The notes under the pieces were generated by a model. The model worked only from the letters and a program-made list of their open reading frames with translations. It had not been told where the DNA came from and ran no database searches. A DNA stretch of 64,000 nt from JASLZO01 sp965247995 (lineage in GTDB: Bacteria > Chloroflexota > Dehalococcoidia > UBA6926), in the NCBI GenBank assembly GCA_965247995.1, contig OZ252041.1, positions 1,116,001 through 1,180,000 of the forward strand. Direction: 5' to 3'. Positions 35,366 through 45,088 of the stretch are shown here, in pieces. How positions within the stretch are numbered: the first letter of the stretch is position 1; each line of letters begins with the position of its first letter. The position numbers and the translations under genes are program-made.

Positions 35366-36253
35366 CTACTCCCGCCGCGAGCGAGGCCCGAACGGCTCCG
35401 GTTGGAACGGTTCGTCGCGTTTGCGGATGAAACCGCGCAAGCCGCCTTCTTCTCGCGCCTCTTCAAGCGGGCGCCGGAACTCTTCCCGCTGGGAGGTAAG
35501 GACGGCGGCGGCGAGTTCAGCGTTGTACCGGACCGCGTTCCGCAGGCCCATAACGTTGAGGCCCTGAGTGGCAACGCTCAGGTTGATCTTGACGGTTTCG
35601 GGCGAGACCAACGCAATGCGCTCGACCAGCTGAAAGCACTCCTCCAGGAGGGATTCCTTGTCGGGAAGGACCTTGTACAGGAGGCCCATGCGGTAGGCCT
35701 CTTGAGCGTCGATGTGGTCTCCGGTTAGTGCGTAGCGGAGGACGTCTTTGTAGCCGCCGTTCTGGACCCACATGAAAGAGTCATCGGAGATCATCCGGAC
35801 TTCGACTTGTCCGAAGACGGCGTCCTCAGCGGCCATTGTGATGTGGCTGGTCATGGCGTACCAGGACCCGCCGCCCATGCACCACCCACTGATGGCCGCG
35901 ATGATCGGCGTCTGGATCTCCCATGCGTGCATGAGGCCGCCGTGCTCGACGTTCCATGCACGGTTTCGCCAGTCGTCGATCACCTCCGCCACGCTCATGC
36001 CCTTCGGCAGGCCGTATGGCCATTCGAAACCACCCTGTCCGCCGCCCTGGATGTCGTAGCCGGCGGAGAAGGCGCGGCCCGCCCCGGTGAGGATGATGCC
36101 CCGGACCTCCGGGTCCGCGTCGGCCTCCTCGAGTGCAGTGTGAAGCTCATGGTTGAGCTGATCGCTGATTGCGTTCATCACCTCGGGGCGGTTCAGCGTG
36201 ATGAGCACGCCGTTACGCTGTTTCTCGTAGAGGATGTTTTCGTAGTCCGGCAT
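35366..36253 (-). CDS. Enoyl-CoA hydratase/isomerase family protein, atypical active site
   Basis: A 295-residue crotonase. ITLNRPEVMNAIS, ILTGAGRAFSAGYDI and GQVEVRM are the typical family segments. The position of the first catalytic Glu (in GGGxELAM) reads GGGSWYAM, so that Glu is replaced by Trp, while the second Glu (GQVEV) stays. This pattern argues against a plain hydratase and towards another crotonase reaction such as isomerisation or a thioester or C-C step. A 20-residue insertion (GGGQGGFEWPYGLP) follows the oxyanion loop. It is 18 bases behind gltD on the same strand, perhaps read-through from the gln-glt operon. Confidence 0.88.
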   Translation of the reverse strand: MPDYENILYEKQRNGVLITLNRPEVMNAISDQLNHELHTALEEADADPEVRGIILTGAGRAFSAGYDIQGGGQGGFEWPYGLPKGMSVAEVIDDWRNRAWNVEHGGLMHAWEIQTPIIAAISGWCMGGGSWYAMTSHITMAAEDAVFGQVEVRMISDDSFMWVQNGGYKDVLRYALTGDHIDAQEAYRMGLLYKVLPDKESLLEECFQLVERIALVSPETVKINLSVATQGLNVMGLRNAVRYNAELAAAVLTSQREEFRRPLEEAREEGGLRGFIRKRDEPFQPEPFGPRSRRE

Positions 36254-36271
36254 TCTCTCAGGACCTCCGTG

Positions 36272-37735
36272 CTAGACGATTGTGCCTGCGGGGACCGGTG
36301 GGAGCTTGGAGGAACCCTCCAGGTACGCGTCGACGTGGTGGGCGGCGTCTCGACCTTCAGCGATGGCCCACACGACGAGCGACTGGCCGCGAGCCAGGTC
36401 ACCGGCGGCGAAAATGCCGTCCACACTCGTCATCCTGGACGCATCCGTCTTGACGTTGCCGCGCTCGGTGAACTCGACGCCCAAGTCGGACAAGAGTCCG
36501 GGCTGCTCAGGCCCGAGGAAACCCAGCGCGAGGAGGACGAGGTCGGTCTCGATCTCGAACTCACTCCCAGGGATCTCATTCATCTGCGGCCGGCCGGTGT
36601 GGTCGGAGGGACCCCATTCCAGCCGGACTGCATGGAGGAGCTCGAGCACGCCGTTCTCGCCTGAGAACGACTTGGTGAGAATGCTGTACTCGCGCTCGCC
36701 GCCTTCCTCGTGGGCTGCTGAGGTCCGGAAGATCATGGGCCAGACTGGCCAGGGGTTGTTCTCCGCCCGGTCATCAGGGGGCCGGGGCAGGAGTTCGATC
36801 TGGTAGACGATCTCCGCGCCCTGCCGGTGGGCGGTGCCGAGGCAGTCCGCGCCGGTGTCGCCGCCGCCGAGGATGACGACACGCTTCCCCTCCGCCGTGA
36901 TGCGCTCTGCCTCTGGAACGTCGATGCCCATCAGGACCCGGTTCTGTTGTGGGAGGTAGTCCATAGCTTGATGGACGCCCTGGAGTTCGCGACCCGGGAT
37001 CGGCAGTTCGCGAGCCTGGGTTGCGCCTCCTGCGAGGATGACGGCATCGAACTCGGAGTTGAGTTGCGTTGCCGAGATATCGACGCCGACGTTCACATTC
37101 GTCCGAAACTCGATGCCCTCTTCCGCCATGAGGTCCACGCGTCGTTGCACGACTGATTTCTCAAGCTTGAACTCGGGGATCCCGAGGGAAAGGATGCCGC
37201 CGATGACCTCATCGCGCTCGAAGACCGTGACCGCATGCCCAGCCTCGTTCAACTGGGCGGCGGCAGCCAAACCAGCGGGCCCGGACCCGACGACGGCGAC
37301 GGTCTTACCGGTGCGCCGCTCGGGCGGGCGGGGCACGATCCACCCTTCCTCGAACCCGCGATCCGCGATTGCCTTCTCGATGTACTCGATCGTGACGGGG
37401 TCGTCGTTGATCGAGAGAACACATGAGGCCTCACACGGGGCGGGGCAGATGCGTCCGGTGAATTCGGGGAAATTATTCGTTTGGTGTAGCGACTGGAGAG
37501 CCTTCCGCCAGTTGCCGGTGTAGACATGGTGGTTCCAGTCTGGGATGAGGTTCCCGAGCGGGCAGCCACCGTGGCAGAAGGGGATCGCGCAGTCTATACA
37601 CCGCGCGCCCTGAGCACGCGAATCTTTCTCAGACCAGTTCTCGTAGAACTCCCGCCAATTGGCGGTGCGTTCGGGCACCGGCACCCGTTTTGGCGGGTCC
37701 CGGTGGAACTCCGTAAATCCAAGGACCTTACCCAC
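36272..37735 (-). CDS. gltD: Glutamate synthase small subunit
   Basis: About 487 residues; hands NADPH electrons to GltB for glutamate formation. The N-terminal cysteine clusters for two 4Fe-4S centres are CIDCAIPFCHGGC and CPAPCEASC. The FAD site has VGSGPAGLAAAAQL and the NAD(P) site has VILGGGDTGADC; a second flavin motif FAAGDLARG lies near the end. GTG 37735, reading VGKVLGFTEF, matches the normal start and overlaps the gltB stop by eight bases; ATG 37756 (seven residues longer) is the alternative. This is part of the glnA-gltB-gltD ammonium assimilation operon. Confidence 0.95.
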   Translation of the reverse strand: MGKVLGFTEFHRDPPKRVPVPERTANWREFYENWSEKDSRAQGARCIDCAIPFCHGGCPLGNLIPDWNHHVYTGNWRKALQSLHQTNNFPEFTGRICPAPCEASCVLSINDDPVTIEYIEKAIADRGFEEGWIVPRPPERRTGKTVAVVGSGPAGLAAAAQLNEAGHAVTVFERDEVIGGILSLGIPEFKLEKSVVQRRVDLMAEEGIEFRTNVNVGVDISATQLNSEFDAVILAGGATQARELPIPGRELQGVHQAMDYLPQQNRVLMGIDVPEAERITAEGKRVVILGGGDTGADCLGTAHRQGAEIVYQIELLPRPPDDRAENNPWPVWPMIFRTSAAHEEGGEREYSILTKSFSGENGVLELLHAVRLEWGPSDHTGRPQMNEIPGSEFEIETDLVLLALGFLGPEQPGLLSDLGVEFTERGNVKTDASRMTSVDGIFAAGDLARGQSLVVWAIAEGRDAAHHVDAYLEGSSKLPPVPAGTIV

Positions 37736-40700
37736 CAGCGACCGCCTGGAGCTCATCACGGGTAGCACGTTCTGCGCGCTCGCGGATGATGCGTTTGTAA
37801 TCGATGGGCATGACCTTGACGAATTTCGGGAGCATCGTGGGCCAGTTTTGCAACACTCGTTGCGCGTTTGCGCTGCCGGTGTAGCTCAGGTGTTGCTCAA
37901 TGAGGTGGCGGAGCGTCGCGATTTCCTGTTCCGTTTCGACCGGGTCGAGGTCGACCATGTCTGAGTTGCAATTCGCGTGGAAGGTGCCGTGTTCGTCGAG
38001 GATGTAGGCTTCGCCACCACTCATCCCAGCCGCGAAGTTTCGTCCAACAGGCCCGAGGACGACGACAACGCCGCCAGTCATGTATTCGCAACCGTGGTCG
38101 CCGACACCCTCGACGACGGTGTAGGCGCCGCTGTTGCGTACGGCGAATCGCTCGCCGGCGATACCACGAATGAACGCCTCTCCACGGGTGGCCCCGTAGA
38201 GAACGGTGTTCCCGATGATGATGTTGTCCTCCGGCACGAAGGTTGCCTGGCGGTCGGGAACCACAATGAGCCGGCCACCGGAGAGACCTTTGGCGAGGTA
38301 GTCGTTGGCATCACCCTCGATGCGGAAGGTGATGCCCCCAACGAGGAACGCGCCGAAACTCTGGCCGGCGGAGCCGCGGAAGTTGATCGCGATGGTTTGG
38401 TCAGGCAGCGCATCTTCCCCGTATCGTTTGGCGATTTGGCCACTCAGCATGGCTCCGACCGTCCGGTTCGAGTTGGCGATCGGCAGGTCGAGTTCGATTA
38501 GGCCCTTCCCGTCGACGGCGTCGCGGGTCATCTCAATAAGCTGTTGGTCGAGCGCACGATCGAGGCCGTGGTTCTGATCGATCGACTGGTAGGTGCCCAC
38601 CGTGTCTGGGACATCCGGCCTGGTCAGGAGCGCCGTGAAGTCCAGTCCGCGTGCCTTCCAGTGGTCGATGGCCTGACGGGCTTCGAGGTGGTCGACGCGG
38701 CCGACCATCTCATTGATCGTGCGGAACCCCATCTGCGCCATGATCGAGCGCAACTGCTCGGCGACGAACATGAAGTAATTGATCACGTGTTCGGGCTCGC
38801 CGGCGAACTGCTTCCTCAGCTCCGGGTCTTGGGTGGCGATTCCTACGGAGCAGGCATTGAGGTGGCATTTCCGCAGCATGATGCAACCCAAGGAGACCAG
38901 GGCGGCTGTGGCGAATCCGAACTCTTCGGCACCGAGCAGGCACGCGATGGCAACGTCACGTCCAGTCTTCAGTTGGCCATCCGTCTGCACGACGATACGG
39001 CTACGGAGGTCGTTCTGAACGAGGACTTGCTGGGTTTCGGCGAGGCCAAGCTCCCATGGCAGGCCGGCAAACTTGATCGACGACTCGGGCGAGGCGCCGG
39101 TGCCGCCGCTATCACCGCTGATGAGGACAACGTCGCCGTGTCCCTTCGACACGCCAGCAGCGATGGTTCCGACACCGACCTCCGAGACGAGCTTCACGTG
39201 GATGCGCGCGTCCGGGTTCACGTTCTTCAGGTCGTGAATAAGCTGGGCCAGGTCCTCGATCGAATAGATATCGTGGTGCGGCGGCGGGGAGATCAACTCA
39301 ACGCCCGGGGTGGTACGTCGGACCCAACCGATGTACTCGTCCACCTTGTGGCCTGGGAGGCGTCCGCCCTCGCCTGGCTTGGATCCCTGGGCCATCTTGA
39401 TCTGCAGGTCGGCGGCGTGAGCCAGGTAGTTGGTGGTGACTCCGAAGCGACCGGAGGCGACCTGTTTGATGGCGCTATTGCGGGAGTCACCGTTCGGGTC
39501 CAGCGTGTAGCGATTAAAGTCCTCGCCGCCCTCGCCGGTATTGCTCTTGGCGCCGATCCGATTTGCTGCTATCGCAAGCGTCTCGTGCGCCTCGCGGCTG
39601 ATAGCGCCCAATGAAATCGCTCCGGATGCGAAGCGTCTGACGATCTCTGACGCCGGTTCCACATCGTCGATCGCTAGCGGCTCGGTGGCTGGGACGAACT
39701 CAAGCAACCCGCGGAACGTCGAGAGTTCCTTCTCCTGGACGTCGATGAGTTCCGCGAAACGCAGGAACGCATCGTAGTCGCCGTTCCGGACGGCTTGCTG
39801 GAGCGTGGCGATGGTGTCCGGGTTGTACATGTGGTACTCGCCGCCGCGGCGCCAGTGGTATTTACCGCCGAGATCGAGTTCTTCGTCTCCCTGGACGTGG
39901 AATTCGGGGTAAGCGCGGGCATGCCAGCGGTTCGCGTCCTGCTCGATTTGTTCGAGACCAATGCCGCCGATCTGCGATGGCGTCCAGGTGAAGTACCGGC
40001 CGATCAGATCCTGGCCCAACCCCACCGCCTCGAAGATCTGTGCGCCGCGGTACGACTGGATGGCGGAGATGCCCATCTTCGACATGATCTTTAGGACGCC
40101 CTTGCCCACGGCTTTGATGTAGTTCTTCTCGGCCGCCTTCTCGTCGACGTCACCTTCGCTGAGGAGGCCGTGGCGACGGAGAGAGTCGATCGTCTCGAAG
40201 GCGAGGTATGGATTCACTGCGGCAGCGCCGTAGCCGATAAGCAGCGCGAAGTGCGGCACCTGACGAGGTTCGCCGGACTCGACAATGAGACCGGTCTTCA
40301 TGCGGGTACCCTCACGAATGAGGTGGTGATGCACCGCAGCGGTCGCGAGGAGGCTCGGTATTGGGGCGTAGTCTGGTCCAACGTCGCGGTCCGAGAGGAT
40401 GAGGATGCTGCACCCGCGGTCGACGGCGTCGGACGCCTGCTGTGTCAATGCGTCGAGGGCACGCTGAAGGGCGCCCTCTTCACGGGCCCGAAACACCGTG
40501 TTGAGTGTTGCGGGCCGGATGCGATCAAAGGGATTGTTGCGGATCTTCTCGAGGTCGTGATTCGTGAGTACCGGCTGGAGCAATCGGAGTTGTCCCGCGT
40601 GGTCCGGCGTTTCTTCAAAGAGGTTGCGCTCCGAACCGACGAATGCTTCCAGTGAGGTGACCATCTCCTCGCGGATCGCGTCCAACGGTGGGTTACTGAC

Positions 40701-42272
40701 CTGGGCGAAGAGCTGTTTGAAGTAATCGAAGAGCGATTGCGCCTGGTCCGACAGCACCGCAGGTGGCGTGTCGTTCCCCATTGAACCGTCAGGCTCCTGC
40801 GCGGTGAGAACCATCGGCGTCATGAGACGATTGAGGTCCTCCCAGGTGTAGCCGAAGGAGCGCTGGCGTTCCAGAAGCGTTTCGTCGTCGGTCCCTTTCC
40901 AACTGTCGGTTTCCGGGAGGTCGTCGAGCGTCAACCGGTTGTCTTTGATCCATTGAGCGTACGGTTGGCGGCTGGTGAGTTGGTCCTTGATCTCGGCGTC
41001 GTCGATGATGCGGCCCTCGTCGGGGTCGACGAAGAACATGCGGCCCGGGTGGAGGCGCTCTTTGAACCGGATCTGATCGGGAGGGACATCGAGCGTTCCA
41101 GTTTCAGACGCCATGACCAGCAGGTCGTCCTTCGTCACGAAGTACCTGAACGGACGGAGGCCATTCCGGTCAAGGATGGCGCCGATGCGGGTCCCGTCCG
41201 TGAACGCAATCAACGCGGGACCGTCCCAGGGTTCCGTGAGGGTCGAGTGATATTCGTAGTACGCGCGTTTTTCTGGGGACATCGGGAGTGCCTCGCTCCA
41301 TGCCTCCGGAATGAGCATGGTCATGACGTGAGGGAGCGAGCGTCCGGTGTGAAGTAAGAGCTCGATCGCGTTATCAATGGAAGCGGTGTCGCTCTGAGCT
41401 GGGGCAATGACCGGCGAGAGCTTGGCGATGTCGTCGCCGAAGAACGGCGACGCGAACATCGCCTCCCGAGCAGCCATCCAGTTGATGTTGCCGCGCAGCG
41501 TGTTGATCTCGCCGTTATGCGCGATGAAACGATACGGGTGGGCTAGGCGCCAAGACCCCAGCGTATTCGTGCTGAACCGGGCGTGGACGAGAGCGAACGA
41601 TGAGACCATCGATTCATCGGCGAAATCCAGGTAGTAGCGCGGAATCTGCGGCGCGTGGAGCAGGCCCTTATAAACGAGCTTGTTGCAGGAGAGGCTTGGC
41701 GCATAGAGATCACCCGGCGCAAATCCGGCTTCTAATGCTCTGCGCTCGATCACCTTCCGGATCACATACAGTTTGCGCTCGAAGCCAGGCTGGTCCGGGA
41801 TTCGGGGATCCCGGCCGATGAAGAGTTGGCTGATGTGGGGTTCAACGCGGCGGGCGCCGGCGCCGATGGCGGAGTTGTCCCGCGGGACGTCGCGCCAACC
41901 GAGCACTGATTGACCCTCTTCGAGGATGACCTGCTCGACCAGATCCACGGCCCGGGCACGTTCGGCAGCATCGCTTGGCAGGAAGAAGACGCCGACGCCG
42001 TAATCCAGTGGGTCTGGGAGTGCGATACCGAGTTCGGACGCCTTCTTGCGCATGAACTCGTGGGGCATCTGAATCAGGACCCCGGCGCCGTCGCCGGTGT
42101 CCGGGTCGGACCCCGCGGCGCCGCGATGCCGGAGGTTGTTGAGAACCTCGAGGCCTTTGACGACGATGTCGTGCGACTTGATGCCCTTAATGTTCGCGAC
42201 AACGCCAACGCCGCAGGCGTCGTGTTCGAACGTCGGGTCGTAAAGACCGTTCTTCTGGAGCATTTCTTGCAT
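37728..42272 (-). CDS. gltB: Glutamate synthase large subunit
   Basis: A 1514-residue ferredoxin- or NADPH-type glutamate synthase that combines 2-oxoglutarate and glutamine-derived ammonia. The class II amidotransferase domain starts with catalytic Cys20 (EHDACGVG), preceded by a 19-residue propeptide to be cleaved. The central linker and FMN barrel follow (ISGDSGGTGASP and SEVGVGTIAAGVSKGHGD), with 3Fe-4S ligands in CIMLRKCHLNAC (C-x5-C-x4-C). The C-terminal beta-helix has the NTVLYGAT and AAGMSGGEAYI repeats. The ATG at 42272 has AAGGGAT upstream. glnA lies 46 bases before it. Confidence 0.97.
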   Translation of the reverse strand: MQEMLQKNGLYDPTFEHDACGVGVVANIKGIKSHDIVVKGLEVLNNLRHRGAAGSDPDTGDGAGVLIQMPHEFMRKKASELGIALPDPLDYGVGVFFLPSDAAERARAVDLVEQVILEEGQSVLGWRDVPRDNSAIGAGARRVEPHISQLFIGRDPRIPDQPGFERKLYVIRKVIERRALEAGFAPGDLYAPSLSCNKLVYKGLLHAPQIPRYYLDFADESMVSSFALVHARFSTNTLGSWRLAHPYRFIAHNGEINTLRGNINWMAAREAMFASPFFGDDIAKLSPVIAPAQSDTASIDNAIELLLHTGRSLPHVMTMLIPEAWSEALPMSPEKRAYYEYHSTLTEPWDGPALIAFTDGTRIGAILDRNGLRPFRYFVTKDDLLVMASETGTLDVPPDQIRFKERLHPGRMFFVDPDEGRIIDDAEIKDQLTSRQPYAQWIKDNRLTLDDLPETDSWKGTDDETLLERQRSFGYTWEDLNRLMTPMVLTAQEPDGSMGNDTPPAVLSDQAQSLFDYFKQLFAQVSNPPLDAIREEMVTSLEAFVGSERNLFEETPDHAGQLRLLQPVLTNHDLEKIRNNPFDRIRPATLNTVFRAREEGALQRALDALTQQASDAVDRGCSILILSDRDVGPDYAPIPSLLATAAVHHHLIREGTRMKTGLIVESGEPRQVPHFALLIGYGAAAVNPYLAFETIDSLRRHGLLSEGDVDEKAAEKNYIKAVGKGVLKIMSKMGISAIQSYRGAQIFEAVGLGQDLIGRYFTWTPSQIGGIGLEQIEQDANRWHARAYPEFHVQGDEELDLGGKYHWRRGGEYHMYNPDTIATLQQAVRNGDYDAFLRFAELIDVQEKELSTFRGLLEFVPATEPLAIDDVEPASEIVRRFASGAISLGAISREAHETLAIAANRIGAKSNTGEGGEDFNRYTLDPNGDSRNSAIKQVASGRFGVTTNYLAHAADLQIKMAQGSKPGEGGRLPGHKVDEYIGWVRRTTPGVELISPPPHHDIYSIEDLAQLIHDLKNVNPDARIHVKLVSEVGVGTIAAGVSKGHGDVVLISGDSGGTGASPESSIKFAGLPWELGLAETQQVLVQNDLRSRIVVQTDGQLKTGRDVAIACLLGAEEFGFATAALVSLGCIMLRKCHLNACSVGIATQDPELRKQFAGEPEHVINYFMFVAEQLRSIMAQMGFRTINEMVGRVDHLEARQAIDHWKARGLDFTALLTRPDVPDTVGTYQSIDQNHGLDRALDQQLIEMTRDAVDGKGLIELDLPIANSNRTVGAMLSGQIAKRYGEDALPDQTIAINFRGSAGQSFGAFLVGGITFRIEGDANDYLAKGLSGGRLIVVPDRQATFVPEDNIIIGNTVLYGATRGEAFIRGIAGERFAVRNSGAYTVVEGVGDHGCEYMTGGVVVVLGPVGRNFAAGMSGGEAYILDEHGTFHANCNSDMVDLDPVETEQEIATLRHLIEQHLSYTGSANAQRVLQNWPTMLPKFVKVMPIDYKRIIRERAERATRDELQAVAGG

Positions 42273-42318
42273 CGTCGTTATCCCTTGGCGCGGCAGATCA
42301 TGGGCGTTGTGGCTGGTC

Positions 42319-43662
42319 CTAGAGGATTGGGAGATAGCGGCGGATTTCGTAGTCCGTCACCTGCCCACGGTAGTCGTCATGTTCGATCCGCTTGTTCGTG
42401 ACGAAGCTCGCGAAGGCGTGATCACCGAGGACCTTGCGGACGAAGTCGCTGCGCTCGACCAGCCGGATCGCCTCTTGGAGGCTGCCGGGTAGCGAGCCAA
42501 TACCACGCTTCGCCCGGTCCTCGTCGGTCATTGCGAAGACGTCTTGGTCCATCGGCTCAGGTGGCTCGATGCCCTGTTCGATGCCCTCGAGGCCGGCCGC
42601 GAGCATCACCGCGAACGCCAGGTAGGGGTTGCACGCAGGGTCCGGGGCGCGGTACTCGATCCGCGCCGCTTCCGGCCGGTTCTTGGAGATGCCGGGGACG
42701 CGAATCAGGTCGGACCGATTGCGGCGGGCCCACGAGATATAGACCGGCGCCTCGAACCCGGCGACCAGCCGCTTGTAAGAATTCACCCATTGGTTGGTAA
42801 CGGCTGTGAACTCAGGGGCGTAGTAGAGGATCCCGCCGATGTAGTGGCGGGCGGTCTCCGACAGGTGGTCCGGCGATTCGGGATCGTAGAAGGCGTTTGC
42901 CTCACTGCGGAACAGCGATTGGTGGGTGTGCATACCGCTGCCGTTGACCCCAGTGAGGGGTTTCGGCATGAACGTGGCATACACGCCGTGCTGCCGGGCG
43001 ATCTCCTTGACGACCAACCGGTAGGTCATGCAGTTGTCGGCCATGGTGAGCGCGTCGGTATACCGGAGGACGATCTCATCTTGTCCAGGCGCGACCTCGT
43101 GGTGGCTGTACTCGGCTTCGATTCCCATCTCTTCTAGCGTGAGGATGGTCTCCCGCCGAAGGTCCGAGGCGACGTCGAGTGGCATCTGGTCGAAGTAGCC
43201 GCCCTGATCGAGCGGGGTCGGGTCGTCCGACCCATTGAAGTAGAAGTACTCGAGCTCAGGGCCGACGTAAAAGGTGAACCCCATTTTGGCGGCACGCTCG
43301 AGGTTCCGGCGGAGGACATACCGGGGATCGCCTTCGAACGGTTTGCCGTCTGGCGTGTAGAGGTCGGCAAAAACCCGGGCGACTCCCGGGTGTTGTGGGC
43401 GCCACGGGAGTGGGACGAAGGTGTTGGGGTCGGGAACGGCGACCATATCGGACTCGTCGACCCGAGCGAAGCCCTCGATAGCGGCGCCGTCGAACCCGAT
43501 GCCGCGTTCGAGCGCTTCCTCGAACTGTGCGGGGCTGATCGAGAAGCCTTTCAAGGCGCCAAGGACATCCGTGAACCAGAGCCGGACAAACTTAATGTCC
43601 CGCTCCTTGGCGGTTCGAAGGACGAAATCCTTCGCGGACTCGCTGGAGTTCGCGTTGACCAT
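42319..43662 (-). CDS. glnA: Glutamine synthetase
   Basis: A type I glutamine synthetase, 447 residues; makes glutamine from glutamate, ammonia and ATP as a dodecamer. FVRLWFTDVLG opens the beta-grasp N-domain. The catalytic core has VGPELEYFYF, the metal-binding EYSHHEVAPGQDE, NGSGMHTHQS and RRNRSDLIRVP. The usual Tyr-adenylylation loop of enteric type is not apparent. ATG 43662 is chosen; the in-frame stretch upstream to 43743 has no family resemblance. With gltB and gltD downstream the operon is a complete GS-GOGAT cycle. msrB is divergent across a 228-base gap. Confidence 0.96.
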   Translation of the reverse strand: MVNANSSESAKDFVLRTAKERDIKFVRLWFTDVLGALKGFSISPAQFEEALERGIGFDGAAIEGFARVDESDMVAVPDPNTFVPLPWRPQHPGVARVFADLYTPDGKPFEGDPRYVLRRNLERAAKMGFTFYVGPELEYFYFNGSDDPTPLDQGGYFDQMPLDVASDLRRETILTLEEMGIEAEYSHHEVAPGQDEIVLRYTDALTMADNCMTYRLVVKEIARQHGVYATFMPKPLTGVNGSGMHTHQSLFRSEANAFYDPESPDHLSETARHYIGGILYYAPEFTAVTNQWVNSYKRLVAGFEAPVYISWARRNRSDLIRVPGISKNRPEAARIEYRAPDPACNPYLAFAVMLAAGLEGIEQGIEPPEPMDQDVFAMTDEDRAKRGIGSLPGSLQEAIRLVERSDFVRKVLGDHAFASFVTNKRIEHDDYRGQVTDYEIRRYLPIL

Positions 43663-43890
43663 ATTGACTGAGCCTTCGCTCCCGAACGAATGCAGTTGCC
43701 CGGCGGCAGGTACAGATCGACGGCCCACGCAACGGCGTGGCAAGTTTGGTCAGTATAGGCGGCAGCCGCGAGTGTGTGAAGAGAGGTACGCAGTGGGACT
43801 TGCGATGGAGTTGCACGCACTCGTCTCGCTGAGTACTCTCCGGTTCGTCGGCTCAAATAGGCTAAGGCGTATGACGTTTGGGGGTGTCCC

Positions 43891-44280
43891 GTGAACAAAG
43901 ACGAGTTGCGAGAAAACCTGACTGACGAGCAGTACCACGTCACGCAAGAGAAGGGCACGGAGATGCCGTTCTCCGGTGCGTACTGGAACTCAAAGGACAA
44001 GGGCGCGTACCACTGCATCTGCTGTGACGAGCCGTTGTTCGAGTCGGACACCAAATACGACTCTGGTACGGGCTGGCCGAGCTTCTGGAACCCCGTCGAC
44101 AACGCGAAGATCCGCACGGAGGAAGACCACACGATGGGGATGACGCGGGTTGAGGTCACCTGTGCGGGCTGTGGAGCGCATCTGGGCCATGTGTTCCCGG
44201 ACGGACCTGCACCGACCGGCCTGCGTTACTGCCTTAACTCGGCGTCGCTGAAGCTCCAACCGACCGAAGGCGAAGAGTAG
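43891..44280 (+). CDS. msrB: Peptide-methionine (R)-S-oxide reductase
   Basis: A 129-residue repair enzyme reducing the R-form of methionine sulfoxide in proteins. Zinc-binding pairs are in CICCDEP and CAGCGAH, the core motif is SGTGWPSFW, and the catalytic Cys lies in RYCLNSASL near the C-terminus. The GTG start at 43891 leaves the normal [15 protein letters not shown] opening. No MsrA domain is fused. Cytosolic, standing alone; converges with the ABC permease gene 12 bases further on. Confidence 0.95.
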   Translation: MNKDELRENLTDEQYHVTQEKGTEMPFSGAYWNSKDKGAYHCICCDEPLFESDTKYDSGTGWPSFWNPVDNAKIRTEEDHTMGMTRVEVTCAGCGAHLGHVFPDGPAPTGLRYCLNSASLKLQPTEGEE

Positions 44281-44292
44281 ACACTGCCCGAA

Positions 44293-45084
44293 CTATCTAA
44301 TCAGGCGGTAGCGCATGCGAACGAGCGCGACCGTGTAGATCACCGCAGTGAGGCTGGCCAGATAGAGCACGGCCCAGAGGGTGGTCAACGTTAGCTCACC
44401 CGCGACGATCTCACGGATTGCCGCGACGTATGGGGTAAGCGGCAGTATCCACGCGAGCTTCCCGACGAGTTCCGGGTAGCGTTCGAGCGGGAAGAACACC
44501 CCGCCGAAGAAGTACATGGGGAAGATGAAGAGCGAAATCGCGTAGTTGAAGGTCCAGTACGAGAGCGCGAAGGCTGTGAAAAGGAGTCCGATCGAAGCGA
44601 AGAGGAGACCGACGCCGAAGGCGAAGAAGGGGATGAGGAGGGCGACAGGCGAATCGACGAAACCGAGGGCGGTGATGACGATCAGAACGACGGTGCCGCT
44701 AAAGAAGGCGCGCGTGGCGCCCCAGAGGGCCTCGCCGAGGAACACATCGTCGATGCCGAGCGGTGTTGCGATCATCGCGTTGTAGAGGCGCTGGATGTCC
44801 ATCCGTGTATACGAGCCATAGGTGCACTCGAAGAACGCGGAGAACATCGAGTAGGCGCCGATGATGCCCGGGGCGATAAACGCAAGGTACGAACCCTGAT
44901 CTTCCGCGAACGTCACGTAGGCGCCCAGCCCTACGCCTAAGGCTCCCAGGACGAGCAATGGCTCGATGGCCAGGGGGCCGACCTCTGCGATCGCGAACCG
45001 TCTGAACACGGTCCAGTTCCGCCGCCACACACGAAAGCCGTGGCGGACGGAGACCGTTGGTACGGAGATTAGCGCGCTCGCCAT
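44293..45084 (-). CDS. ABC-2 type transporter permease (NodJ-like)
   Basis: A 263-residue permease with six membrane segments. The family pattern includes IAPGIIGAYSMFSAFFECTYGSYTRMD and a C-terminal FPMYFFGGVFFPLERYPELV segment, both characteristic of NodJ/DrrB-type ABC-2 exporters. It works with the ATPase ending four bases before it in the operon. The substrate could be a lipid, polysaccharide or drug; nothing here decides which. Confidence 0.9.
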   Translation of the reverse strand: MASALISVPTVSVRHGFRVWRRNWTVFRRFAIAEVGPLAIEPLLVLGALGVGLGAYVTFAEDQGSYLAFIAPGIIGAYSMFSAFFECTYGSYTRMDIQRLYNAMIATPLGIDDVFLGEALWGATRAFFSGTVVLIVITALGFVDSPVALLIPFFAFGVGLLFASIGLLFTAFALSYWTFNYAISLFIFPMYFFGGVFFPLERYPELVGKLAWILPLTPYVAAIREIVAGELTLTTLWAVLYLASLTAVIYTVALVRMRYRLIR

Positions 45085-45088
45085 CGGG

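Noticed and set aside
38544..39614. A 356-codon open frame opposite gltB
   Set aside because: Antisense shadow of a certain gene in high-GC DNA; no family features and poor start context.
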